The translations under genes and the position numbers were made by a program. This document shows, in pieces, positions 25,442-33,993 of a stretch of DNA of 64,000 bases. This stretch comes from Collinsella sp. (GTDB lineage: Bacteria; Actinomycetota; Coriobacteriia; Coriobacteriales; Coriobacteriaceae), in the NCBI GenBank assembly GCA_019414245.1, contig DXMK01000017.1:48588-112587 (forward strand), in the 5' to 3' direction. Every line of letters begins with the position of its first letter. The first letter of the stretch is position 1. Under the pieces are notes generated by a model. The model did not search any database, was not told the DNA's origin, and saw nothing but the letters and a program-made list of their open reading frames with translations.

Positions 25442-26652
25442 CAAACGTAGATCAACGCAGGACAGTAGTGATGCTCGGCGGAAGTAGACTTCAGGTTCCC
25501 GCCATCGAGGCGGCGCAGAGACTCGGATTCCGCGTCGTATGCGCCGACTATGATCCCGATGCGGTTGGCTTTGAAGTCGCCGACGTCTCATCGCTTACGA
25601 GCACGCTCGACGTCGAAGCTGTGGAAGAGCTCGCCCGCGAGGAACAGGCGGACTTCGTGATTACATCCACGAGTGACGCTCCCGTAAGGGTAGCGGCCCT
25701 CGTCTCCGAGAGGCTCGGGCTTCCCACCGGCATATCGTCAGCTGACGCAGTGTGCGCCACGCAAAAGGATGCCATGCGGAGTAGGCTCGCCGAACACGGC
25801 GTGCCCATGCCTGAGTTCGAAGTGTGTAACAACGCTGAGGAGTTTGGACGAGCCTTGGAGCGCTTCGGTTACGACTGCATCGCGAAACCCGCGGATTCCG
25901 CCGCTAGCCGCGGTGTGAAGCTCATTACTCCCGAGGACCGCGCGACGTCAGCGACTGATCTCTTCGACCTCTTCCGCAGCTTCTCCCGCAAGGGAACTGT
26001 AATGGTCGAGCAGCGCGTCACCGGTCGTGAGGTGAGTGTGGAAGGCATGACGCTTGATGGCAAGACGACCATTCTAACCATCACCGATAAGCTAACAACT
26101 GAGCCGCCCTTCTTCGTCGAGCTTGGCCATTCTGAGCCCTCAAGACTTCCAATCGAGGCTCAAGAAGCCATTCGCGAAGTTGCGAAAAAGACCATCGAAG
26201 CCATCGGTATCGTGACTGGACCTTCGCATACGGAGATCATGCTCACCGACGAGGGTCCGAAGGTTATCGAGATGGCTGCACGACTTGGAGGCGATTTTAT
26301 TACTTCCAAACTCGTACCACTGTCGACCGGTCTCGATTTTGTTGAGGGAACCGTGGCCGCAGCTCTTGGACTGCCGTTTGACTTTGAGGTAAAGGCGCAT
26401 CGTGGGTCAGCAATTCGCTTTATCACTGCAGATCATGCCGGAACGATATCCTCCATTGATGTGCCGGATAATCTTTACAACACTGAAGGCGTTGAGGAAA
26501 TCGAGCTATACCTTAAACCTGGAGACTCTATTGAGACGCCGCACTCAAGTAACGACCGAATTGGACATGTCGTATGCAGTGGCGATAACGCCGATGAAGC
26601 TGCGGCACGAGCTGAATGGGCACTTGGACAGATTAAGGTAAACCTGAGCTAG
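25438..26652 (+). CDS. ATP-grasp carboxylate-amine ligase, candidate sugar-tailoring enzyme
   Basis: A 404-residue ATP-grasp enzyme of the PurT/carbamoyl-phosphate-synthase-like group. The pre-ATP-grasp segment is VVMLGGSRLQVPAIEAAQRLG, then TQKDAMRSRLAEHGVPMPEF and YDCIAKPADSAASRGVKLI (ATP-binding Lys). MVEQRVTGREVSVEGM and the Mg-binding HTEIMLTDEGPKVIEMAARLGGDFI follow. Such enzymes join a carboxylate to an amine or thiol with ATP. Translationally coupled to pseG by an ATGA overlap, it may attach an amino acid or similar group to the polysaccharide sugar, perhaps through the carboxylate of pseudaminic acid. Substrates are not known. Confidence 0.8.
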   Translation: MTNVDQRRTVVMLGGSRLQVPAIEAAQRLGFRVVCADYDPDAVGFEVADVSSLTSTLDVEAVEELAREEQADFVITSTSDAPVRVAALVSERLGLPTGISSADAVCATQKDAMRSRLAEHGVPMPEFEVCNNAEEFGRALERFGYDCIAKPADSAASRGVKLITPEDRATSATDLFDLFRSFSRKGTVMVEQRVTGREVSVEGMTLDGKTTILTITDKLTTEPPFFVELGHSEPSRLPIEAQEAIREVAKKTIEAIGIVTGPSHTEIMLTDEGPKVIEMAARLGGDFITSKLVPLSTGLDFVEGTVAAALGLPFDFEVKAHRGSAIRFITADHAGTISSIDVPDNLYNTEGVEEIELYLKPGDSIETPHSSNDRIGHVVCSGDNADEAAARAEWALGQIKVNLS

Positions 26653-26683
26653 CGCATTTTGGGATTGGTGTTAGGAAAGTATT

Positions 26684-27064
26684 ATGGATGTATCGATTAT
26701 TGCGCCGTATATCGTTTCGATACTTGCCGCGATAATTTCCGGCTTCAGCTCTTATTTGGTAGCCCACAATAAATCCGCTTCGGAAATTCGAACGCTCAAG
26801 GAAGCAAATGAGCATGAAATCGAAAAGCTAATGAAACAGCACGAAGTTGATTTGGACAACTTAAAGGAGACCCATAAGCTTGAGATGGAGAAACTCGAAG
26901 CGGAGCATAGATATTCCCTCGAGCTGGCGAACTCCAACGCGCAGAATGAAATGACCAAGCAGCTGATGGGTTCCCTTGTCGGCAATATAATGGCAGCGCC
27001 ACAAATGCAAGATCTCTTTGCAAGCGCGTTGGCTGATTCGATTAAGAAGGGTAAACAAGAGTAG
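26684..27064 (+). CDS. Small membrane-anchored coiled-coil protein
   Basis: A 126-residue protein not recognised as a named family. One N-terminal hydrophobic helix (residues ~5-27) is followed by a strongly charged heptad-like coiled coil, residues ~33-85, rich in Glu, Lys and His. A short hydrophobic tail region (LMGSLVGNIMAAPQMQDLF) comes last. It is the last gene before a strong terminator, 31 bases after the ATP-grasp gene. It could be an assembly or anchoring factor for the polysaccharide machinery. Base composition is more AT-rich than pseF-pseG. Confidence 0.6.
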   Translation: MDVSIIAPYIVSILAAIISGFSSYLVAHNKSASEIRTLKEANEHEIEKLMKQHEVDLDNLKETHKLEMEKLEAEHRYSLELANSNAQNEMTKQLMGSLVGNIMAAPQMQDLFASALADSIKKGKQE

Positions 27065-27117
27065 CAACTAAAACGATAGGACATTTATCGTCTCAATAGT
27101 TAATGTTTACATTTTTG

Positions 27118-27163
27118 AGGACGGACCGCTTTGTTACTAGCTAACAAAGCGGTCCGTCCTTAT
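27118..27163. terminator. Strong bidirectional terminator ending the polysaccharide operon
   Basis: A perfect 19-bp stem (27118-27136 with 27142-27160) with a five-base loop and TTATTT after it. On the minus strand A/T-rich sequence also follows, so it can stop the convergent gene at 27327. Confidence 0.9.
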
Positions 27164-27326
27164 TTGTACAGCTTCCAAGATCGCAGAAGAGCGACTGCAT
27201 GACGCCGAGTCGCGCCGTCTGAGGCCATCACAATGGTTATCAAGGTGCCTGACGGGAATTCGCCACGGAGAAACGGAAAGGCTTTCCGATACTGATCAAG
27301 CAGGTTCGGAACTACCCTCATTGAAA

Positions 27327-29372
27327 CTATTCTGACTCAGCATTACAGACAGTTTCATGCTTCTTTGCGATCAACTTCTTTGCGAGTTCGAAGACGCTTT
27401 TGTCGTAACATGGCCAATCTACGAAGTTTTCGAGGTACCCGCGGCCCGTTGCGGCCGACAGCTCATCGTTTATCTTGAGTGTAATCGCGACGAGCAAGGT
27501 CAGCATGCGATAGTAATCGGATCGAATGTTCACCGCATTAGGGTCGGCGATCGGTGAATGCGCATGGTCGTATCTGTTCCTGAGACCCTGTGAGTTAGGG
27601 AAAGAGGCGTCGTTGAACATGTAATCGAGATATGCAGCCTCGTCGGGTGTGAACAGCTTGCCGCAGTACGACAGTATTTCGTCTGATACAAGGCCATCGA
27701 TGAGCGCTAAATCACCGTCTCCGCATCCCCCAAGCGCAATTGCGCCATTATCCCAAACGGCCTTCAGGCAAATTGATCGAGGGGTTGGGGAGAGAGCGCC
27801 TGTTTCTTCGCACGCACTTACTAGCTGTCGGTCGACTAATTGCTGGAGCACCTCGACGTATGCAGCATCAAAATCGTCGAAGGTGACCATAGCATCCGAA
27901 ATCAAATCGAAAAAGCAGCGAGCATGGTCTTTATGGCCTCTTCTGTATGTCAGCATGCACTGGTCGGAGAACAGATAGAATCCCCATCTGTTAAAGCAGG
28001 CTCCGTCGATTGCGTACTTTTTCTCAGAGAGCGCGTTGAGGGTTCCAAAAGTTTTAAAGCTCTCATAAGGGAAATAGTCTCCGTCGATTTTTCCAATCCT
28101 CGAATATATTGAATAGGACTTAACGGCGCGCTCGATCTCTGGCCCTATCGACTTGCATTTGTCGAGCCACGAAGCTCCGCTTGACGGCAGCGCCAAGCTG
28201 AAATCACTGATTGAGTACTCCTCTGCAAAATAAACGTTGTACGTCCATTCGAGTGCATCTTCGAGCCTTGTACCGCGGCTTTCAAGGAAATTCGCGTATG
28301 CGACAACTTCGACATTGGCGAGAGATTCCCGGGTGTTGGAGATCGTATTCATTCGGTATTCCCCCAGCACGTGGGGCCCCAGCGTCGCAAGCAGGCCGCT
28401 CTCCTCGTGGGAGTGAGCAGGTGCGACCATGAGACCGCTTAGATCTACTACGTCCAGTAGATATCTGCAATTGTTCATGATACTTGCATTGTCGGTGTAT
28501 TTGGCGAGCCACGTTTCGCTAAAGCTGTAGGTCAAGGTTAGGCCTTCGACCTTTACGCCCTTGCAAGCAATCTGTTCAGGGTCGATCAGCACCCCGGCTC
28601 CGTACTCAAATCCAGCACCTTGCCGGAATAGCTCATCCATGGCCTTATCGTGGGCCTGCTTTGCACGCACTTTGACGTCCGGCGAAGGAGAGAATCTGCA
28701 TTTTGTTGCGCCGGAAGGCCAATTGAAAAGGGCCTCCATATAATTCGGGTTGGCGCGCTGGTCGTCAAGGTAGCCTGCCATTATCGAATCGAAGTCGCCC
28801 TGGGAAAGGCATTTGGGGAGGCAGATTGCGTTCTGGCTCCTTGATTCCGTCGCATACTCGCGAATGAGCAGCTCAGCTGAATAATACGGGTTGTCAACTA
28901 GTGATTTTCTTATCTCTGCATCGAATAATTTGACGAGCTTGTCGTTCTCCAAGATAGGAGCTAGGCATTCGATGTGCCGCGAGAGAAGTTCGTCAATTTC
29001 CTCGCCGGAGATCATCTTCTCTGCGCCGCAGGCGTGCACCAGGCCCCAGAACTGAGTGGCGTACTGCATCTCGAGTTCCTCGTAAATACCAAGGATTCCC
29101 GAAGACGCGAGCGTCTCCCTCGTATACTTGCAAGCATTCGCGAAGAGCGCGGAAACAACACTTGCAACATCGATGCCTTCAGCTTTCTCGAACAATTCAG
29201 GGACCGTTTCGAATGTGAGCTTGAGTTGATGTGCCTCTATTGCGTCGTTAATCGTCGCGATTTGAATGTGAGGACCCTCCTTCAGGATATGAAGACAACG
29301 GTCCATGAAAGCTCCTACAGCCCAGTCATTGCGGCCATAGGAAACAATCCTAGTGTGGTTGAAGTCTCGCAA
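27327..29372 (-). CDS. Large protein with C-terminal HEPN-type motif, putative abortive-infection factor
   Basis: A 681-residue protein with no family I can name with certainty. There is no signal peptide or membrane segment. Near residue 598 it has QGLRNRYDHAHSP, an R-N-x3-H arrangement typical of HEPN ribonuclease domains of abortive-infection proteins, where Arg and His form the RNA-cleaving site. It is followed by a helix (YYRMLTLLVAITLKIND), as in HEPN bundles. The rest is mostly helical. The TTG at 29372 is preceded by GAAAGG six bases away. It stands alone between two terminators next to other defence-like genes. RNase activity is inferred from the motif only. Confidence 0.6.
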   Translation of the reverse strand: MRDFNHTRIVSYGRNDWAVGAFMDRCLHILKEGPHIQIATINDAIEAHQLKLTFETVPELFEKAEGIDVASVVSALFANACKYTRETLASSGILGIYEELEMQYATQFWGLVHACGAEKMISGEEIDELLSRHIECLAPILENDKLVKLFDAEIRKSLVDNPYYSAELLIREYATESRSQNAICLPKCLSQGDFDSIMAGYLDDQRANPNYMEALFNWPSGATKCRFSPSPDVKVRAKQAHDKAMDELFRQGAGFEYGAGVLIDPEQIACKGVKVEGLTLTYSFSETWLAKYTDNASIMNNCRYLLDVVDLSGLMVAPAHSHEESGLLATLGPHVLGEYRMNTISNTRESLANVEVVAYANFLESRGTRLEDALEWTYNVYFAEEYSISDFSLALPSSGASWLDKCKSIGPEIERAVKSYSIYSRIGKIDGDYFPYESFKTFGTLNALSEKKYAIDGACFNRWGFYLFSDQCMLTYRRGHKDHARCFFDLISDAMVTFDDFDAAYVEVLQQLVDRQLVSACEETGALSPTPRSICLKAVWDNGAIALGGCGDGDLALIDGLVSDEILSYCGKLFTPDEAAYLDYMFNDASFPNSQGLRNRYDHAHSPIADPNAVNIRSDYYRMLTLLVAITLKINDELSAATGRGYLENFVDWPCYDKSVFELAKKLIAKKHETVCNAESE

Positions 29373-29618
29373 CGCTAGCCTTTCTCGCGTAATGCCAACT
29401 GCATAAGAATACCGCTGGTTCGGCCTCGTCGGTGGTCAACGAAGACGCCTAGTGGGGCCTTTGATGAAAAGCGAATAGACCTTGAGATCCCTGCCGCACA
29501 CCACTCCTTCCCTTATGATGTCAGACTCGGTGAGTAAGCGTTGTTAGTCAAATAGGGCCCTGCCGATAAGGTTGCTGCAATAAAAGACCCCGAGGCGCAC
29601 GTCAGCGTACACCACTAG

Positions 29619-29867
29619 GAGTCCAACTCCGACAACTTCCGCGCGAGCTCCATCCAGGGCGTCATGAAACGCGTGAAGGCAAAGGGCGTGCCCGTGGTGG
29701 TCTACGTGCCCACGCTGAACGCGCCGGATTTCATCGGATCCGAGATGACCAACGACCTGGAGGCCTTCGAGGCCGGCTGCGACGAGATCGCCGCCAACCG
29801 CTGGAGCGACGAGCTCGCGGACGTGGCGGACAAGGTGTACACGAGGGATCTGTTTAAGCGGGACTAG
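29619..29867 (+). pseudogene. 3' fragment of UDP-glucose 6-dehydrogenase gene, copy 1
   Basis: The reading frame from 29622 gives SNSDNFRASSIQGVMKRVKAKG and ends DVADKVYTRDLFKRD. This matches the C-terminal ~80 residues of UDP-glucose 6-dehydrogenase (Ugd), an enzyme common at the end of capsule loci. A stop codon at 29616 precedes it in frame, so about four fifths of the gene is missing. A second copy lies at 31480-31728. No function is expected. Confidence 0.8.
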
Positions 29868-29923
29868 GGGAGATGGTTTCCCGAGCTAGCCGGGTTCACC
29901 CTGCAGTAAATTAATTTTTCATG

Positions 29924-29965
29924 AAAACGTGGACGCAACAGCCAAGGCGATGCGTCCACGTTTTT
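29924..29965. terminator. Bidirectional terminator
   Basis: AAAACGTGGACGCA (29924-29937) pairs with TGCGTCCACGTTTT (29951-29964). T residues follow on the plus strand and TTTT on the minus strand. It can end the minus-strand HEPN gene that stops at 29993. Confidence 0.8.
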
Positions 29966-29992
29966 GTTCTATTGACTCATATAGGACAACTT

Positions 29993-31135
29993 TTAGGATT
30001 TAATAATGACAGTTTCAATAGATTGGCCCTCAAGCAGCGCCCCTCCATAGCGAATGATTAAATCGGTGACCAGAATCGCTTTTAGAGAATGCTCCAAGGT
30101 ATCGAACTCAGTCTGCTTGCCGTGGCATATTTGATTCCGTAAGGGATTATGGGCTGCCAAAGCATTATCCATGCTGTTAATAAACGTAATGTCGACAAGG
30201 TAATTGATTGCACTATCAAATACCAAAAAGCCATTTTCAGAGGTAACCAGCATCAAAAGAACCTTGTCTTTAATATTTCTCAGTTTTCTACGCTTTCCTT
30301 CCGAATACAAAGTAGCTACTCGGTGCCGTTTGGCATATATATCGAAAGCTTCTTCCTGTTCTTCATTAAGCGCCTTGCCATCGGGCGCGTACTTTTCTAT
30401 CAGGCCTTCAATAATATTCATGAGCAACGAAACGCAACCTTCATAGTCTTGCTTCCGATGTCGCTCCAAAGCGCTGACGAGTAGCCGCATTTCCCCTTCA
30501 GAGATTTCTTCATGGCTTTCCCATATCGCTCTGGTTTCATCTAGCCACTGTTCATCAAGGCACTCAAATGCAATCTGGTCAACGCGCGACTTCAGGACCT
30601 CATCAGGCGCATCATCCGGTAAAGAATCAATTTGATCGCACGCTTTTGGATTATCGACGAGATACATTGGCCACTGAGTCTTAGTAAGAACAGACAACCT
30701 ATTAAGTTTAATGGCGATAGGCTTAAAGGCGTTAACAATACCGCTTAAATCAATTTTCTCAGTCGCGGCTTTTACGACCTTTGCGACATGCTCCATTGCG
30801 GCATAAACCGACCGGAGAGCTGCGCTATAGTCAATCTGGTTATACAGCGGTGCCATTGAGTTGGCTAAAGCTCTATTGATGCGCTCTGCATGTCTACGCT
30901 GAATCTCAATTGCTGCACTATTGTCCAAGCTAGTTTGTTGGCGATTTATATTACGGGCTAGATCTTGAGCGTTTTTCACAGCCGCCTCTTGGTGGGCGAT
31001 CATTTCCCTTTGAAATGTATCCGATGCGAGATGAGCCATCGATCCTGGCAGTACGATTTCCCGAGAAGCCTCCTTAGCCGAACAAGGACCAGTTTTCGGA
31101 GTAACATTATCGTGAGAATTAAGAAGGGATGTCAT
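29993..31135 (-). CDS. HEPN-motif protein, putative abortive-infection RNase
   Basis: A 380-residue, largely helical protein. Near residue 333 it carries NPLRNQICHGKQTEFDTLEHSLKAIL-type sequence: R-N-x3-H-G followed by a long helix, the classic HEPN active-site layout seen in Abi-type proteins. The N-terminal half has a coiled-coil-like stretch (residues ~45-90, rich in Gln, Asn and Arg). AAAAGGTAACGC precedes the ATG at 31135. The gene is AT-rich and lies between two copies of the ugd 3' end, suggesting insertion by recombination. RNA cleavage and antiphage function are inferred from the motif and context. Confidence 0.65.
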   Translation of the reverse strand: MTSLLNSHDNVTPKTGPCSAKEASREIVLPGSMAHLASDTFQREMIAHQEAAVKNAQDLARNINRQQTSLDNSAAIEIQRRHAERINRALANSMAPLYNQIDYSAALRSVYAAMEHVAKVVKAATEKIDLSGIVNAFKPIAIKLNRLSVLTKTQWPMYLVDNPKACDQIDSLPDDAPDEVLKSRVDQIAFECLDEQWLDETRAIWESHEEISEGEMRLLVSALERHRKQDYEGCVSLLMNIIEGLIEKYAPDGKALNEEQEEAFDIYAKRHRVATLYSEGKRRKLRNIKDKVLLMLVTSENGFLVFDSAINYLVDITFINSMDNALAAHNPLRNQICHGKQTEFDTLEHSLKAILVTDLIIRYGGALLEGQSIETVIIKS

Positions 31136-31479
31136 GCGTTACCTTTTCTTTCTATGAACAACATTATTTTGAGGACAATTGTTAGCGTCGGATTAATTTA
31201 GCCAATTATAGTCGGTCTGGATTGGCCAATTCTGACCGAGTTATTTTAGCTAACAAGCTCGTATCTTGGTTTTTCTATCGCTTTCCTACCTGCACGCGGT
31301 GTGGACCCCCTTACCTTCGTCGTACGGGTGAGGACCTCCACTGAGCGGATGTTGAGCCCTCTTCCGCGATGGCTCTGGACCCGTATCAAGAAGACAGGCT
31401 TCATGGCCGACGAGGTGCTGCAGATAGCGTGAGACCGCATGTAAATAAGCAGCGAGAAGCCGGTCGTGGGCGTGTGCCG

Positions 31480-31728
31480 ACAGATGATGCAATTCAACCC
31501 GACAACTTCTGCGCGCGCTCCATCCAGGGTATCATGAAGCGCGTGAAGGCCAAGGGCGTGCCCGTGGTGATATATGAGCCCACGCTGGACGCGCCGGAGT
31601 TCTTCGGCTCCGAGGTGACCCACGACCTGGGGGCATTCAAGGCCGGCTACGACGTGATCGTAGCTAACCTCTTGAGCGACGAGCTCGCGGACGTGGCGGG
31701 CAGAGTTTACAACAGGGATCTGTTTTAG
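31480..31728 (+). pseudogene. 3' fragment of UDP-glucose 6-dehydrogenase gene, copy 2
   Basis: Reads PDNFCARSIQGIMKRVKAKG and ends DVAGRVYNRDLF, the C terminus of Ugd. It is nearly the same as the fragment at 29619-29867 at base level from about 31498 to 31742, including the shared GGGACTAGGGGAG after the stop. The two copies are direct repeats flanking the HEPN gene. The 250 bases before it (31230-31480) contain no gene I can support. Confidence 0.8.
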
Positions 31729-31794
31729 AGGGACTAGGGGAGGGTTGCCTGTACTTGGTAGGGCATGGCCTACAGCGAAGTCACCTTAGCTGAG

Positions 31795-31833
31795 GACGGG
31801 GTGTATCGGCTAGCGCCGATACACCCCGTCTTT
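31795..31833 (+). terminator. Terminator after the second ugd fragment
   Basis: GACGGGGTGTATCGGC (31795-31810) pairs perfectly with GCCGATACACCCCGTC (31815-31830) around TAGC, followed by TTT. It may be the original terminator of the intact ugd gene. Confidence 0.8.
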
Positions 31834-31984
31834 CCTAGTTATCAGCAATTACAATAACGGATACCGAATGTGCGAGTTCAGCAAGTTCTGCAAGTAGGGA
31901 AGACATTAGCTGCTAAATATATTGACTCAGCAAACACTTGATCTAGTGCTGCAAATCCGGGAATGACCGATTGGAGAACACGCA

Positions 31985-33775
31985 ATGCAAGCCAAAGAAA
32001 TCACCGAGGCAATTAAAAACTACATGCAATGTGACACCATTGGCCTTCAAGCTTTAGTTCTGCATGGCGAATGGGGTTCGGGGAAGACGTATTATTGCGA
32101 GAACGATCTTAAAGCCGCACTAAAAGATATAGACGTAAAGACATGTCGCGTGTCGCTATTTGGCGTTTCCGACTATGATGAGATCTGCAATAGAGTTCTG
32201 GCTTCACGACTCCATATTTACGAAAACGCAAAAGATCGCGTTGGTACCGCGATGAACGTTTTTAAGAAAAGTGCAATTGAAGCCGGCACCTCAGCATTGA
32301 ATAGCAAACTTGCAGATTTAGGAATTCAGATATCAGCAAATTCCGACTTGATGCTGTCTTTAATCGACATGACGAAAGTTCTCGTAATATTGGACGATTG
32401 CGAACGCAGTAGCTTCGCCCATGATGACCGTTCATTTCTTGGGTTCGTTAACAATATGGTCGAAAATCATGGCTGGCATGTGATGCTCGTTAGGAATCAG
32501 CCTCTGTCTTTTGAGGATGACTGTTCTGTTGAAAAGGCGGTTATACGCCAAATCGAATATGAGCCAGACCTACAGGTGCTTTACCGAGTCATGGTAAAGG
32601 ACAAGCTGCGCATTCCCAAACATATCGACTTCGAAGTCATGGATGCAATTGCTGAAGGACTGAAGGGATCCCTTGTCAATATAAGGGCTCTATTAAGATC
32701 AATTCCGTCTATTAACTGCGCATTAAATACGTCGGTTCTTTTCGATGAAAATATCGATTTTCATGGAAAAGTAAAAGCGTTCTCAGATTTTGTTGGCTAT
32801 ACAGTTCAAGCATCAGCAGGAATAGTTCCTGATGAGCCTAAAGACGCGAAAAAATCAATGAGCATTTTCAATGCGTCTGAACTTCAGGAATATGACAACT
32901 ATCTTACTTTATCAAAGGCCCTTGCCCCTTTAACTGAAGGGAAGGATATAAACCCAGAAACTGTTAAGAGTTCTTTCAAAGAATTTGTGCTGAAGAAAAA
33001 CCCCAATTCCGCTGCAGACGTCGAAGCCCAAGAAATGGAATACCATTGGGGCGCTTTGCACTGCTTGGAAGACAGTGAGGTTGAATTACTGGCGAACGAA
33101 CTTAAAAACATGCTAGCAAAGGGGCAGTATTCTCAAGAATGGTTCTATAAGATCATTGGGTTTTCACTTAATCTTATTAATCTTGGGTTCTGGGATGAAT
33201 CATATCGCGAGAAGCTTCTCGATTCGCTTCGGCTCGCCGCAAATCACGACCCCAAGTGCGACGCTGCTGCTTTGAGACAAGAACGAGATAATTTTAATGA
33301 TTTTTATGGTACAGATGCCAATCTCATAATGGACAAACTTATAACTGAGGTTGAACAAGATGAAAGGGAGCGAGATTTAAATCGCATCAATTTTGAGTTT
33401 TCTATAGTTGACCAGAACACAGGTAAAACAATCTCCGCGTTTTTTGAAGAAGTCATTAAATCCGAGCACCAAAATAGAATACTGGATGTACCAGCTGAAA
33501 CTGTGGCCATGTCAACCTATGAAGGAACCGCCGACTCACAAAATTCTCTGCATTCATTTTTCCATACCGGCATGAAGAGATATAAAGACACGCATTGCCT
33601 GAATGAAGCCGTTGGATGGTTAAAAAAGATTGACGCTCAACTTGTCAAAGTGGGGTCCAAATCTCGCATGGGCGGACTGAGAACTAAATGGATTCGCAAT
33701 GACATCAAGGAGGCAATCGAAACGTTGAGCGAAAGGGCGCAGTGCGCATCAACTGAATCTGATTCCGTTATGTAA
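31985..33775 (+). CDS. KAP-like P-loop ATPase, putative defence protein
   Basis: A 596-residue protein. Walker A GEWGSGKT is at residues 28-35, and Walker B with a following acidic pair (VLVILDDCE) at residues 132-140. A sensor-like stretch (LVRNQPLSF) and an arginine-rich segment follow. GEWGSGKT and the spacing fit KAP-type P-loop NTPases of the STAND/AAA+ class. The C-terminal ~350 residues are helical, without a recognisable effector and without clear membrane helices. It stands alone, preceded by a terminator and an AT-rich upstream region. Many solitary ATPases of this type sit in defence islands; that role here is inferred. Confidence 0.65.
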   Translation: MQAKEITEAIKNYMQCDTIGLQALVLHGEWGSGKTYYCENDLKAALKDIDVKTCRVSLFGVSDYDEICNRVLASRLHIYENAKDRVGTAMNVFKKSAIEAGTSALNSKLADLGIQISANSDLMLSLIDMTKVLVILDDCERSSFAHDDRSFLGFVNNMVENHGWHVMLVRNQPLSFEDDCSVEKAVIRQIEYEPDLQVLYRVMVKDKLRIPKHIDFEVMDAIAEGLKGSLVNIRALLRSIPSINCALNTSVLFDENIDFHGKVKAFSDFVGYTVQASAGIVPDEPKDAKKSMSIFNASELQEYDNYLTLSKALAPLTEGKDINPETVKSSFKEFVLKKNPNSAADVEAQEMEYHWGALHCLEDSEVELLANELKNMLAKGQYSQEWFYKIIGFSLNLINLGFWDESYREKLLDSLRLAANHDPKCDAAALRQERDNFNDFYGTDANLIMDKLITEVEQDERERDLNRINFEFSIVDQNTGKTISAFFEEVIKSEHQNRILDVPAETVAMSTYEGTADSQNSLHSFFHTGMKRYKDTHCLNEAVGWLKKIDAQLVKVGSKSRMGGLRTKWIRNDIKEAIETLSERAQCASTESDSVM

Positions 33776-33993
33776 TTACGCCTAGTTGCTCAACGCCTTG
33801 CCGATGCCATGCGCTTGTTCAACATATCAGAAGCTTCCTTTCACCGATTGGCAAAACGATTTACACCTAATTCCTGGCACTGTTCAGGGACATTTTCTTT
33901 GTTTGTGCCTTGATCTCGCTAAACTGATAACTGCTGCTACCAGGGTATTTTCTGGTGCACATTCTATTGGCTCCTGCGAAGATCGGAGCGGGT

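Noticed and set aside
29402..29618. Possible gene between the HEPN protein and the first ugd fragment
   Set aside because: All frames are short and interrupted; no start with a ribosome-binding site and no motif.
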